64,000 nucleotides of DNA from Hypericum androsaemum (lineage: Eukaryota; Streptophyta; Magnoliopsida; Malpighiales; Hypericaceae): positions 17,495,691 through 17,559,690 of the forward strand of contig OZ023185.1 of assembly GCA_963995505.1 (NCBI GenBank), written 5' to 3'. Below the pieces are notes generated by a model. The model saw nothing but the letters and a program-made list of their open reading frames with translations, had not been told where the DNA came from and searched no databases. Shown piece by piece: positions 48,736 through 58,495 of this stretch; the first letter of the stretch is position 1; each line of letters starts with the position of its first letter. The position numbers and the translations under genes are program-made.

Positions 48736-49915
48736 TCAATTATAAAGAAGGGGATCTTGCTCTTACTTACGGTGCTATATCAAGGAGTGTCTACGACATC
48801 AGGTTGTTGCAAGGTAAAGTCACGATTGATGTCACGGGTTTGATGTTCGATGAATTAGGTAGTATTTGGGTTATTGATAGCACGTTGTTGGTGATAATAA
48901 CATGTTGGGGTTGCACCAGGTATGTGTTGAATGAGAAGAACGTAAAAAAGGCTTTCAGTTATATATAGCTTCTAAACTTTGACATTGCTTCGGATGCACA
49001 GACAACTTTTCGAGTTAAGTTCGAGCTAAACCTTATGTTTCAAGCTGTACTTTCTCATCATTTTGGTGTTGGCTTATTGAGATGGTGCACTGATTTTTCA
49101 GGAGCTTATGACGAGGCATAAATCAACGGTTGCAGAGTTCTTATCGATAAACTATGATTGGGTAAGTTTGTCCGTCGGAATCTCGTTATGTTTTTTGTGG
49201 CTCTCACCTATTTGTATGATGAATCCATATGAACAGAGTTTTGAGTACCTTTTGTTCTGTTATAGTTAAAAGACCTATAAATAGTACCATATTAAGGAAG
49301 ATACATTTGGTTGAAATTGTTTGTTTCTTTTGATATTCTAACCCGTCCAACTTTCTGGGTCTAGTTTTTCCATGAATATAATACTCAGCTGATAGAATCT
49401 CCAAACTATCATACCTGGCGCTACGCAGTGAAGGTGAAACTAATGCTCGAAACTGTGAGCAAATATTGTTGGTTAATTGTGATCAAACATATCATGATAA
49501 ATGCTTTAATATGTATCAGCTACTGGCTGATATGTTGCTTCATCGCTCTAACACGACTGTGATGGTTCGATACGTGAGCTCATTCGACAACTTGAGGATT
49601 TTGATGAATCTTTTCAAGGTACTATCTCCCTAGTTAAAATAAGAAGAATGGTCTCACGGTTTAAGAAGAATTTCATTTGATTGATAAATCTGCAGGATGC
49701 AAAGAAATCTATTCATCTGGAACTTTTCATGTGTTCAAGGTAATTGAGTTCATCTCCTGTTCTTATCCTATTACAATCCCTTCTTCTATTGATCATCTCG
49801 AAGCTGAAATCCCTGGTTTTCTCATTTGAAAGTTGTTTGTGGCCAACCAAAACAAGCCTCCTGAGGTGATCAGCATACTTGTCAAGAACAAGGACAAGCG
49901 AAGACAAACGTATGT
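48736..49915 (+). pseudogene. MO25 (CAB39)-like pseudogene
   Basis: Successive exon-like pieces match the C-terminal half of MO25, the armadillo-type scaffold that activates STE20/GCK kinases. In order: NYKEGDLALTYGAISRS (48736); TRYVLNEKNVKKAFSYI, then LLNFDIASDAQTTF; ELMTRHKSTVAEFLSINYDW (49102); [20 protein letters not shown] (49367); [20 protein letters not shown] (49518); and LFVANQNKPPEVISILV (49834). A TAG replaces an expected Gln after FSYI at 48966. One base is missing in the LE-FHVFK exon near 49725. The N-terminal half is absent. It is therefore dead. It lies inside copy 2 of the local duplication and has no counterpart in copy 1. Confidence 0.85.
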
Positions 49916-50334
49916 TCAATCCACAAAAGTAAAGATGAAATCATGACATGCCAAAAATAACTTTAGGTATCTACTTTATTGTTCATTTGCTTTGGTATTT
50001 GTTTGTACTAATTTCTTTATTATTTGTTAGTAGACTCAACATTGACCTGCTTGTGAATTACATTTACAAGACAATGCAAATCTTTTTGGCAAGTAGAGCC
50101 TTTGAACTAAGAGGGTAATGATGTCCTCTTGTTTCTTTGGCATCTGATAAATCAAATGCAAAAGTCAAACCAGGCCCCAAATTTCTGGTAGGTGACACAA
50201 AATAAATTTGTATTCATTTAGAATTGAAAATAACAACCAAAAATAAACTTTTTAAGTAGATTTTTATCATGCAGAAGCATCACGAGAGCGTCCATGCCCG
50301 CGTTCGCGTCCGTGATCACTTGCACTGATAGCAA

Positions 50335-50650
50335 GCAAAAATTTCGTCTTCTTATTTAAACGAGAAATGGACAATCATGACCCTATGATTAGATTGTACT
50401 AAAATTCTTAATACAATACTCATTTCATGATGAAAATAAATTTAAAAAAAATTCCATAATGTAAGATATAATGCTGAAGAGAAATTGGTCTTTCTTACGC
50501 TTCCCCTCATCTCCTATGGCTTGGGGTGGAGGTTCAGCCGAAAAGCAGGAGCTCTAGGCCTAAAATTTGTCTTTCACGAAGCTCCCAACTCGCGATGAGA
50601 AGATCTTTGTAGTAAAAGAAACCTTGAACACCAGATTCTTTTTAAAGGCA
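50335..50650 (+). repeat. second duplicated segment, copy 2
   Basis: Partner of 47023-47400, carrying the same TAAGATATAATGCTGAAGAG and CCAACTCGCGATGAGAAGAT-like stretches with differences. Confidence 0.7.
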
Positions 50651-50654
50651 AAAA

Positions 50655-51025
50655 AATGGGATAATTTTCTTACATGGTGTGAAAAAAATAGTTTTCCCCG
50701 ATTGGGGTATAAGGAAAAAGTATACGCCAAAAATGGGCTGGTTAGAGCATTTATTAGAAAATAAGGACATTGAGTTTTTTTTTAATTCAAAAAACGATAT
50801 ATAATGTGTTTGATGTGTCTCCCGAAAAAAAATCCATGGGCCCATTTTCTGGTGAAAAACTGATTTTCGGGAGACGATTTTTCACACCAAAAAATTGGCC
50901 TCGTTCGCTATTTTGCGATAAAACGCTCAATAGGTGCCATTTTCCGGGAAAAAAACGTATTTCTTTTTTTTCTTGGTATCCACATTGTGTGCAATTTTTC
51001 TTCGACACCATGCAAGAAAATTAGC
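50655..51025. mobile_element. possible MITE with short inverted ends
   Basis: GATAATTTTCTTACATGGTG near 50661 recurs inverted as AATTTTCTTGCATGGTG near 51022, enclosing about 370 bases with TTTTCGGGAGAC-type and CCCGAAAAAA motifs. I could not define the exact ends or a target duplication. Confidence 0.4.
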
Positions 51026-51777
51026 CAGAAAAGTGTTTCTTCCTTTGTTTGTCAATGCACATGTATTCCCTTTACAAATGTCAGATGACCACTGGCCTCA
51101 CCTATTTGGTACCCAAACGAAATGACAAGAAAAACAAGAACCCGAAATGTAATTAACCAAACATGGAGGTTTTCTATTAAGGAACCCAAGCTACAAACGA
51201 AAATAAAAGAGAGCTCAAAACGGTCTTGTCTCTTTCCTCAAAAAAAAAAAACGGTCTTGTCTCGGCCTAGCACTGGTTAGCCCATCAAGCCTAGAAGCAG
51301 CTCGTTGGATTTAAAGTACAAATATTTATTTGTAGAGTTTTATTAAATTCATATAGAATATACCATTCAACTTTTAAAGTACAATTTAAAGGTTGGTTAG
51401 TCGCTAATGCATTTATACTTTTAAATTTTTGGATCTCGTATTTATCTAATATATTAATTATTGTAAAGATATTAGACAATAAGTTGCAGTATCTCCGGTG
51501 GCTAAAGCACCAATGTTGTGAGGGAGAGAGGTCTTTTAGTTCGATCCAGCGAGAGAGCCTTGTGTTTTTATTTGGATTTTTTTTCTCCGTTTGGGTCTCC
51601 TCAAACGAGCCAACTTTTGCTTCTAGCTGATAAACGCTCAAAACGGAGCATTTTCAGCCAAAAACGCTTTGTTTTGAACATTTTTTTACAATCGAAAATG
51701 CTTAATTTTGTACATTTTCTAGTTCAATCTCAGACAGGTAATACATTTTTCCAGAACCTTATTCCCATATATATCAG
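51026..51777. other. intergenic; decayed relative of the adjacent large element at its right edge
   Basis: No gene recognised. Between about 51625 and 51777 the sequence contains AACGCTCAAAACGGAGCATT and CAGACAGGTAATACATTTTT, which resemble parts of the terminal repeat of the large element that begins at 51787. Confidence 0.4.
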
Positions 51778-51786
51778 GGATTTCAA

Positions 51787-52494
51787 GAGTAATTTTCCAA
51801 AAGGGGGTTGATTTCCCCGACAATTCCCTGAATGGGGTTGTCAGGGAATGTATTCCCTGTCTGGGGTTGAGCCAGAAACCACTCGCTTCCGGGTGAGCGT
51901 TATTTGGTTACCCAAAACCGCTCCCGCTGGGGCGTTATTTTTTAAACCAGAAATCGCTCCCGGGAGATCGGTTTGTTTTAAACCAGAAACCGCTCCCACG
52001 GGAGCGGTTTGTTTTAAACCAGAAACCGCTCCCGCGGGAGCGGTTTGTTCTAGAGTTTTTTTCACCAAAAATCCCACCAATTTAATTCCAGTCGTCCCAT
52101 TTAAACCAGATTTCATTATTTTTTTAACTTTTACCTGTATAATAATATATAATATATAATATATATGGTAGTATAAGTTATTGGGCAATTAACATCTGTA
52201 ATAACGAGTCCACCTTTCTAACTTTTACATCTATAGTATATATAGTATTATTTCTTTTTGACCAACAACGCGTTTTCTTTTTCAACAAAAAATTTTACCA
52301 GAAACCGCTCCCGGGGGAGCGTTTTCTCTTCGACCAAAAATACCAAAAAACATTTACCGCAAACCGCTCGCCAGGGAGCGGTTTTTGGTTAACCAAAAAT
52401 TCGACCCATCAAACCGGCCAAAAACCGGTCCACCCGAAAAAAGCCGGCCAAAAAAGTATCAAGGTAAGCTTACCCTCAAAATTATCCAAAAATC
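51787..52494 (+). repeat. left terminal inverted repeat with palindromic subrepeats
   Basis: Begins GAGTAATTTTCCAAAAGGGG. From 51910 to 52390 it holds at least six copies of a palindrome of the form AACCGCTCCCGCGGGAGCGG plus TT, two or three of them in near-tandem at about 35-base spacing; two more lie just beyond, near 52490 and 52544. Frames across it give a repeating Gly-Ala-Val pattern that is only a translation of the palindromes. Confidence 0.8.
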
Positions 52495-52809
52495 GCTCCT
52501 CCGGGAGCGTTTTGTTTTTGACCAAAATTTTTTCTTCCTAACCACAAACCGCTCCGGGGGGAGCGTTTTCTTTTACATCTATAGTATATATGGTATTATG
52601 TTATTGCGCAAAACATTGACAACATACAATAGAAACTTTAAATTTATTTTGTTAATTATCTAAAAATTAGAAAATTTTAAATTAAAGTGAACCGCCTCAA
52701 TGGCTAAAATAATAATAAAGCAAAACAATATATTACAACAATCTCCAAGATGAGTACATTTTTATTGAATTTAAGAAACAATAAAGCAATACATATAGAG
52801 ATTATATTC

Positions 52810-53289
52810 TCAAGTTGACGAAGTTTCGCCATGTTTCTTGAACACTTTGATGAGGTTCTCATTAGTACCCTTAAGTAATTTTTGGCCATCCCCAGTATCA
52901 TCCACTTTGACCTAATAAAATAACACATAAGTAAGTCAATATTTTTTCAAACCATTTTATGGTATCATATGAGAGTGATAAAATATCTTACATTTTTTAG
53001 AACCAACACACATCCAGCAGCAACACTGCCTGTGGAGTCACGTATGATACCAAAAAGACTACCGGTAGGGTCCACTAAAATCAAAATGCCCTTAGGAACG
53101 AATGTTTTCACATACAATACCATCTACAATACAAACACGAATAATACTTTATGTGGTTATATTTTCTGAGATTTCATAGACAAATTAAATTTCTGTAAAA
53201 TATTACCTGTGAAATTATACTACCACCGGGCATCTTATTGAACTCCTCAATAGGTATCCCAATAAAGGTATTTCCAATTAGCATACCTA

Positions 53290-53339
<50 letters not shown>

Positions 53340-53549
53340 CCATAATAAAAATGTAATAAGATAATTTAGCTAATAACATGTGATACCTTGAGCCTTAACA
53401 AAGTGAACTGCTGATGTCCATGGATCTCTTTTGAAAATTTCATCGCTACGCTTCGGGAGAAGAGGTAGACAACGTTTAGGGAGATTTTTTTTGTAGTCCT
53501 TCGGTTTGCCTTGAAGCTCTTGCCGTCGATCTTTAATACATTGTTTCAT
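52810..53549 (-). CDS. HROB-like OB-fold protein carried on a transposon (158 aa)
   Basis: Four exons join in phase: 53387-53549, 53207-53286, 52992-53123 and 52810-52911. The product starts with a basic segment (MKQCIKDRRQELQ), then DPWTSAVHFVKAQG and IPIEEFNKMPGG, and ends with an OB-fold-like block: VLYVKTFVPKGILILVDPTG (DPTG at residues 99-102), SVAAGCVLVLKNV, then TNENLIKVFKKHG. This order (VLIK-S..., LKDPTG, PGSVLLLK, NLVRIF) is the pattern of the OB-fold of HROB, which loads the MCM8-MCM9 helicase in homologous recombination. It is far shorter than full HROB proteins. The assignment is by pattern only. All splice sites are canonical and no stop interrupts it. An unseen upstream exon is possible. 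Confidence 0.6.
53290..53338. repeat. AT dinucleotide microsatellite
   Basis: Over twenty consecutive TA units, inside intron 1 of the HROB-like gene, next to its acceptor poly-T tract on the minus strand. Confidence 0.95.
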
Positions 53550-53611
53550 ATCAAAATGTGAGCCATAAAGTTTTTTATAATCTATACCCTGACATAAAGT
53601 TTCATATCAAC

Positions 53612-53881
53612 ATGCCACGCTTAAATGTCGAAGTTATGCAGAGAGCTCTTTTTCGAATAAGGAAAGAAAATAATCGTATTAAGATACGTCTGAACCGATA
53701 TGAGTTGAAACAGAGCATCAAAGAGTTTATTGAACATGGTGATATTCAGAGAGCACGAGAATATATATTTATGCTACAAAATGGCACAAATCCAGTAGTG
53801 GGCGATGAAGATGGCGAGTGCGTTACTAGTGAAGTCAACGAATTTGCATCAGATATTAAAATGTCAGATGAAGATAGCTAG
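53612..53881 (+). CDS. small ORF, paralogue-like partner of 53898-54290 (89 aa)
   Basis: The frame from the ATG at 53612 reads MPRLNVEVMQRALFRIRKEN then NRIKIRLNRYELKQSIKEFI, and ends in an acidic tail (VNEFASDIKMSDEDS). I recognise no family. Its AL-x-x-I-x-x-ENNR-x(4)-R-x-NRY core also occurs in the minus-strand ORF that ends 17 bases away, and both end with an MSDE motif. It is divergent from the HROB-like gene, the start codons being only 62 bases apart. It may be a small gene or one exon. Confidence 0.4.
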   Translation: MPRLNVEVMQRALFRIRKENNRIKIRLNRYELKQSIKEFIEHGDIQRAREYIFMLQNGTNPVVGDEDGECVTSEVNEFASDIKMSDEDS

Positions 53882-53897
53882 GATATTGATAATTTAG

Positions 53898-54290
53898 TCA
53901 CTCATCAGACATATATTTTGCATTATTAAAAATACTATCACGATGCATATCTGATAAGTCTTTACCTAATGTTGATACTTGCTGTCTTGCCAAATCAAGC
54001 ATATGATATCGATTTCGTCGCAGCATCATGCGATTATTCTCGTGACAGATCATGATCAGAGCTAATTCATATGAATCTATCTTGCTTTTTTCCACGTCCA
54101 GTGACCTCCTCTTCAAAACAGGCACATTCAATATTCGCAGACCTGCAACAAGTGTTTCAGACTCGGCTACTCGAAACACCCACTCTCTTTTTAGCCCAGC
54201 AAAATACTCTCTTCTATCTGTATGATGTTCTTGCATATAATCATCATTAAATTGAGGAAGTATCCACCTCTGGCGGTTTCGGTGATTCAT
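53898..54290 (-). CDS. small ORF, paralogue-like partner of 53612-53881 (130 aa)
   Basis: The frame begins MNHRNRQRWILPQFNDDYMQ, continues through EHHTDRREYFAGLKREWVFR and ELALIMICHENNRMMLRRNR (followed by YH), and ends NNAKYMSDE. The core ENNRMMLRRNRY matches ENNRIKIRLNRY of the plus-strand ORF in arrangement and spacing. The two are tail to tail. No known domain recognised. It is basic in the middle and probably helical. It is inside the large element, between the HROB-like and PMD genes. Confidence 0.45.
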   Translation of the reverse strand: MNHRNRQRWILPQFNDDYMQEHHTDRREYFAGLKREWVFRVAESETLVAGLRILNVPVLKRRSLDVEKSKIDSYELALIMICHENNRMMLRRNRYHMLDLARQQVSTLGKDLSDMHRDSIFNNAKYMSDE

Positions 54291-54688
54291 TTATATATTT
54301 TTTGTTTTGCTATGCAAATACCAACATCGGTAAGCTTCTTATTTATAGGCTTAAATTCGTGTGACTTTTTTCAATCAGTGAATCTGTAGTTATGAAAAAA
54401 ATAGTACACCTATTATTATATGTGTCCAAAATCTCAACTGTTGTGACGTGAGTGTGTAGTCGTACTAAAATATTGTAATAAAATTATTTTCCTGTCAATG
54501 GCAAAAAATGCTGCTCTGTGGAAAATTACTTCCGGATCAAATTTTATTTCCTCAGGATCAAATTGAACCAACATGTATATATTCGGTGGAAAATAACTCA
54601 ACGCGAGGAACTATCTACCAAATTGTAAATAATACCATAACCAAGCGAGAGTTTCGAATATTTATTAAAAATAGAGTTTTCAACCAAA

Positions 54689-57390
54689 CTAAAATTCAAC
54701 ATATATCACTAACAGTTTTTCCAAAACAGTGTCCCACCATTCAGCTGCGTTTGCCTCTACGTTTCCAAAACATATTTTTCCACTAGTCGTGTACGGCTCT
54801 GGAGCGTGATGGTCTCTACTGCCTCGGCGTAGTTCCACAGGTTGATTGTCACATTCTCTTTCCTCTTCATTGTCACTTTCACCATCAACCTGCATGTCTT
54901 CATTGTTATTTATCGGTTCACTCACAACCGTTGTTAGGTGTGCAACATTCGGTCCACCAATATCATGTTGTACACCTGGACTTATTATGTTCATCAAGTC
55001 ACCGACATCTGCAAAAGACCCCGAGATATGGAAAAAAGGCGTGTATGACGATGTACCAGCAAAATTTTGAAAGGTTGGAAGTGCTGGTGTCCCAAACATC
55101 TGCGGTCTATATAGATTTTGCTGTGACGATTGTCCTCCCATCTCTGAATGCCCATATAATTGATGGGAACTTGACCCCGGAACACCAGGATCATGAGGTG
55201 GCATGTAATCATTCCATTGCAGGGGCGGCATAACAGGATTACAAGGTATCGGTTCCACACTTGGAACTGGTCTCCTGCCACTTGCAAGGGGTTTTTTACG
55301 TCTACCCCACGGTTTCTAATAAGATAAAATTAGGTAAGTTAACTTAATATATTTAATATTAAAAATTGAGTCAACTTTGTAACACATTCTACCTTCTCTT
55401 CTTCTCGAATTCCATAATCCGCATTGAATTCGACACTATAGGATTCCTCAGCAATGGGCATACCAAGATAGCGGTGTTGCTCTTCAGCTACACCAAGTGC
55501 TGATTCCGCCATACGACAGAGCTCATCATTTTGAGACATCAGCCTCATCCGTTCAATTGCATCACCCTATTATACAAAATTGTGAATCATTAGTGTATAA
55601 TATTAATTTAAAAGACATCTTAATTTTAATTTATATAATAAATTTACTTACCATTATAGGTTGTACGGCACCACGCGGTGTTATAAAGCGTACCGTTATT
55701 TGCCTGTAACAATCCAAGTATTTACTGTGGAAATGAATATCCATATTATTTGCAGGAGGACCTCTTACCACATGCCTATGGCGATTTATCCACACTTCCA
55801 CATGACATTTATATTGGACTTCCCAGTCTATATCAGTTCTACCTCTGCGCTGTCCCGTATGGATACCGTCGTCGGGCTCAGGATGCTGTGGGATGGGTTG
55901 CGCTATCCCAAATTGTCTCAAAACTCGATCTGGATAGTGCCACTCCACAGCATGAAAACTTATTAATGGTACTCGGGCTTTCCAGCACTGTACAATTTCT
56001 TCATCAAAACTAGGTTCCTCGTCTATTAGTGATTGATAAGGTTGCCAAACAATCTACAATAAAAAAGGAAACTTAATGAATTTGATACAAAAAACTATGA
56101 GCATGCATTTTCTTTAAAGATGATATGTAATAGAAATGTAAGATGACATACATCTGAGGGGGAAAGATCTTCAAGCACTCGTCTTATATCAGACATATTT
56201 GTCTTAAAAGACCTCTTCTTGTTAATGACCGAAGTCCACCTGCATTAGAAAAACAATTGTCAAGAAAAAATGGATAATATAACAAAGACCTATTTACATT
56301 TAACTAATTATAAATTCCAACCTGATGCCTATAGCTTCTCCAGGTAGTGGTATTCGTTCCTTTTTTAGAACGGGACGACAAGGACGAATCCGCTCCCAAG
56401 CCCACATAGAAATCAAATAAGTGGCTCCAGCGATTTCGTTGCTTTTTGGATTGGTAGCAATACACAATTGGTTGTACAAATGGGCCAAACATGCGCTACC
56501 CCAGCTATATGTATCAAGAGATTCCAGATCCTCGAGAAATGGCAACCAGCAAGTGTGAACATAGGCATCACTCTTCTCAGAAAAGAGTAAGGCTCCCATC
56601 AAAAAATATATGTTTGCTCTAACATACTGCTGAACCATCTCTTCTGGAGCATCTTCACTTAGATCAGATGGATTAAATTCAGATAGCAACCAATTAAAAC
56701 TTATTGTGTTACCTTTGCTACCATTTGCATATTGAGAAGGATCTTTACCAAAAAGACTAAAGCACAACGCTCCCCAATCATTCGGAGTCTGCAGTCCAGT
56801 GAGTGGTTTTCCATCAACTGGCAGCCCTAGCAAAACCGACACATCTTGAAGAGTGATGGTCATTTCACCATCAGGCATATGGAAGGTGTGCGTCTCAGGA
56901 CGCCATCTCTCCACCAATGCAGTTATCAAAAACCAATCGATGTGCTTTATAAATCCAATGCACCACACATGCCCAAAACCCGAATCAGCCAAATAACGTG
57001 CAAATCTCGCGTTCTTAACTGGCCTCGGTTTGAATTCTCGACGACGAACTCTTATTGGTTCGTCAAATTTGTTGTTGAACGCCTCTCCACGTTGTTTTTT
57101 AACCTACACAAAGTTTCACAAATTAATAAAATATATAATTAAATACAAGTTTTTAAGAACAAAACACGGTGGTGAGGTAGTTCATATAATTGAATACAAG
57201 TTTTTAACAACAACCGTCATATCACGAATAAAAAAAATTTTGAACTATTTTACAAACAATTTTATACTATACGAACCTCATTAATCCATACGGCCCTTGC
57301 ACGATGAACATTAGATAATATTAACAATTCTCTAGATTGCGATGTTCCTTCATGTCCGATGAAATCAGACGAACATGGGCGTTGCTCCAT
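54689..57390 (-). CDS. plant mobile domain (MAIN/MAIL-type) protein, transposon-borne (728 aa)
   Basis: Six exons join in phase: 57277-57390, 56322-57103, 56152-56239, 55652-56053, 55393-55566 and 54689-55315. The plant mobile domain (aminotransferase-like, also annotated as protein phosphatase 7 long-form homologue) spans about residues 60-430. It includes FIKHIDWFLITALVERWRPE, HTFHMPDGEMTITLQDVSVL and LGLPVDGKPLTG, then YSWGSACLAHLYNQLC and AVEWHYPDRVLRQFGIAQPI near the domain end. The C-terminal third is Pro/Ser/Gly-rich and disordered, with an acidic NNNEDMQVDGESDNEEERE patch. Domesticated relatives MAIN and MAIL1 act in the nucleus in transposon silencing and genome stability. The mobile forms are known from plant transposons. 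No break was found, so it may be expressed. Confidence 0.8.
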
Positions 57391-58495
57391 CTGTAACAAA
57401 AGCAACAATAATTTAAATTGCTATTTTTTAATCAATAAAAAAGAATTCTGTCTAAGCATCTCTATAATCATCAACTTACCACATTTTTATACAAGTCAAG
57501 AAAACTACACGAGTCATCAACTTACCACCTTTTTATACAAGTCAAAAAAACTACACGAGTATAGTATAATATATTGTTTGCCAGGTAGCACAAAACATCA
57601 TAATATGAATTTTCTGTCTTGGACCAATTTTCTATTATACTAACGAACCTACAAAAAAACTAATCGACATGCAATCGAGATAACAATCGACATGCAATCG
57701 AGATAACAAGTTGAAAAATAATAAACGATAACAAGTTACAAAAAAGCTACAAAAAAGCTACAAAACAATAATAACGAAGCTACAAAACTACAAAAAAATC
57801 AATTACATGCAATCGAGAATGGAGGCCAAAAAAATAACAGGTTGAAATCGAAATCGAAAGCTGGGGCATTTTCGTTTTACCCAAAAAATGTGTAAGGAAA
57901 AAAAACCATGAATAGGAAACATGCAAATTGGGGATCTTGGGAGCTAATCTGGAAAACGGAAAGTTAAAAAAAAAACCAGAAAACGCTTAAGATGGAGCGG
58001 TTCTAAATAACCGGAAAACTTCTACCAAATCGGAAAACGCGGTTCTAAAAAAAATAACCAAACCGACTAAAGAATGTAACCAACGTTTATTGGAAAAAAA
58101 TACCATGAATAGTAAAAATAAAAAACCGGAAAACGCTTAAGATGGAGCGGTTCTTAAAAAAAACCAAAAACAAAAACGCTCAAGGCCGAGCGTTTCTAAT
58201 GTTAAAAAAAAGCTGAGATGTGAAATCGGAAACATGCAATATCGAAAAAGAGGAAATTAAGGAAATTCCTTGGGTCTCCGGTGGTCGGGGCAGCTTCCTT
58301 GGGTCTCCGGTGGTCGGGGCAGCTTCCTTGGGTCTCCGTTGGTCCGGGTCGTCTGTAATGGTAGGAATTAAAAAGAGAGGAAATTAGAGGAGAGAAAATT
58401 CTTTTTAGTGGAGGAGGCAGAGAGGAGAGGCAAACATAGAGGAAGGAGGAGATATGAGGTAGGGTTTTAATTGATTTTTTTTACAATTACATAAA
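57391..58495. other. upstream region of the PMD gene, many short repeats
   Basis: No coding sequence recognised. It holds a 58-base tandem pair (about 57474-57560, CAACTTACCAC...CTACACGAGT), a 24-base pair (ATCGACATGCAATCGAGATA at 57663 and 57687), copies of GAAAACGCTTAAGATGGAGC near 57980 and 58130, and a related AACGCTCAAGGCCGAGCGTT near 58174. These GCT...AGC motifs echo the palindromes of the terminal repeats. The PMD promoter is presumably here. Confidence 0.5.
58266..58350 (+). repeat. 29-base tandem repeat, nearly three copies
   Basis: TTCCTTGGGTCTCCGGTGGT followed by CGGGGCAGC occurs twice exactly and a third time with changes near its end. Confidence 0.9.

Noticed and set aside
51900..52060. 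CRISPR-like array of spaced palindromic repeats
   Set aside because: Spacers are not unique, the units are mirror-imaged in the other TIR, and this is plant nuclear DNA.
51848..52188. Open frames across the terminal repeat giving a repeating Gly-Ala-Val-Ser-Gly-Leu-Lys peptide (also 58752-59135)
   Set aside because: They are translations of the GCTCCCGCGGGAGC palindromes, open on both strands, and lie in TIRs. No start context or domain supports a protein.
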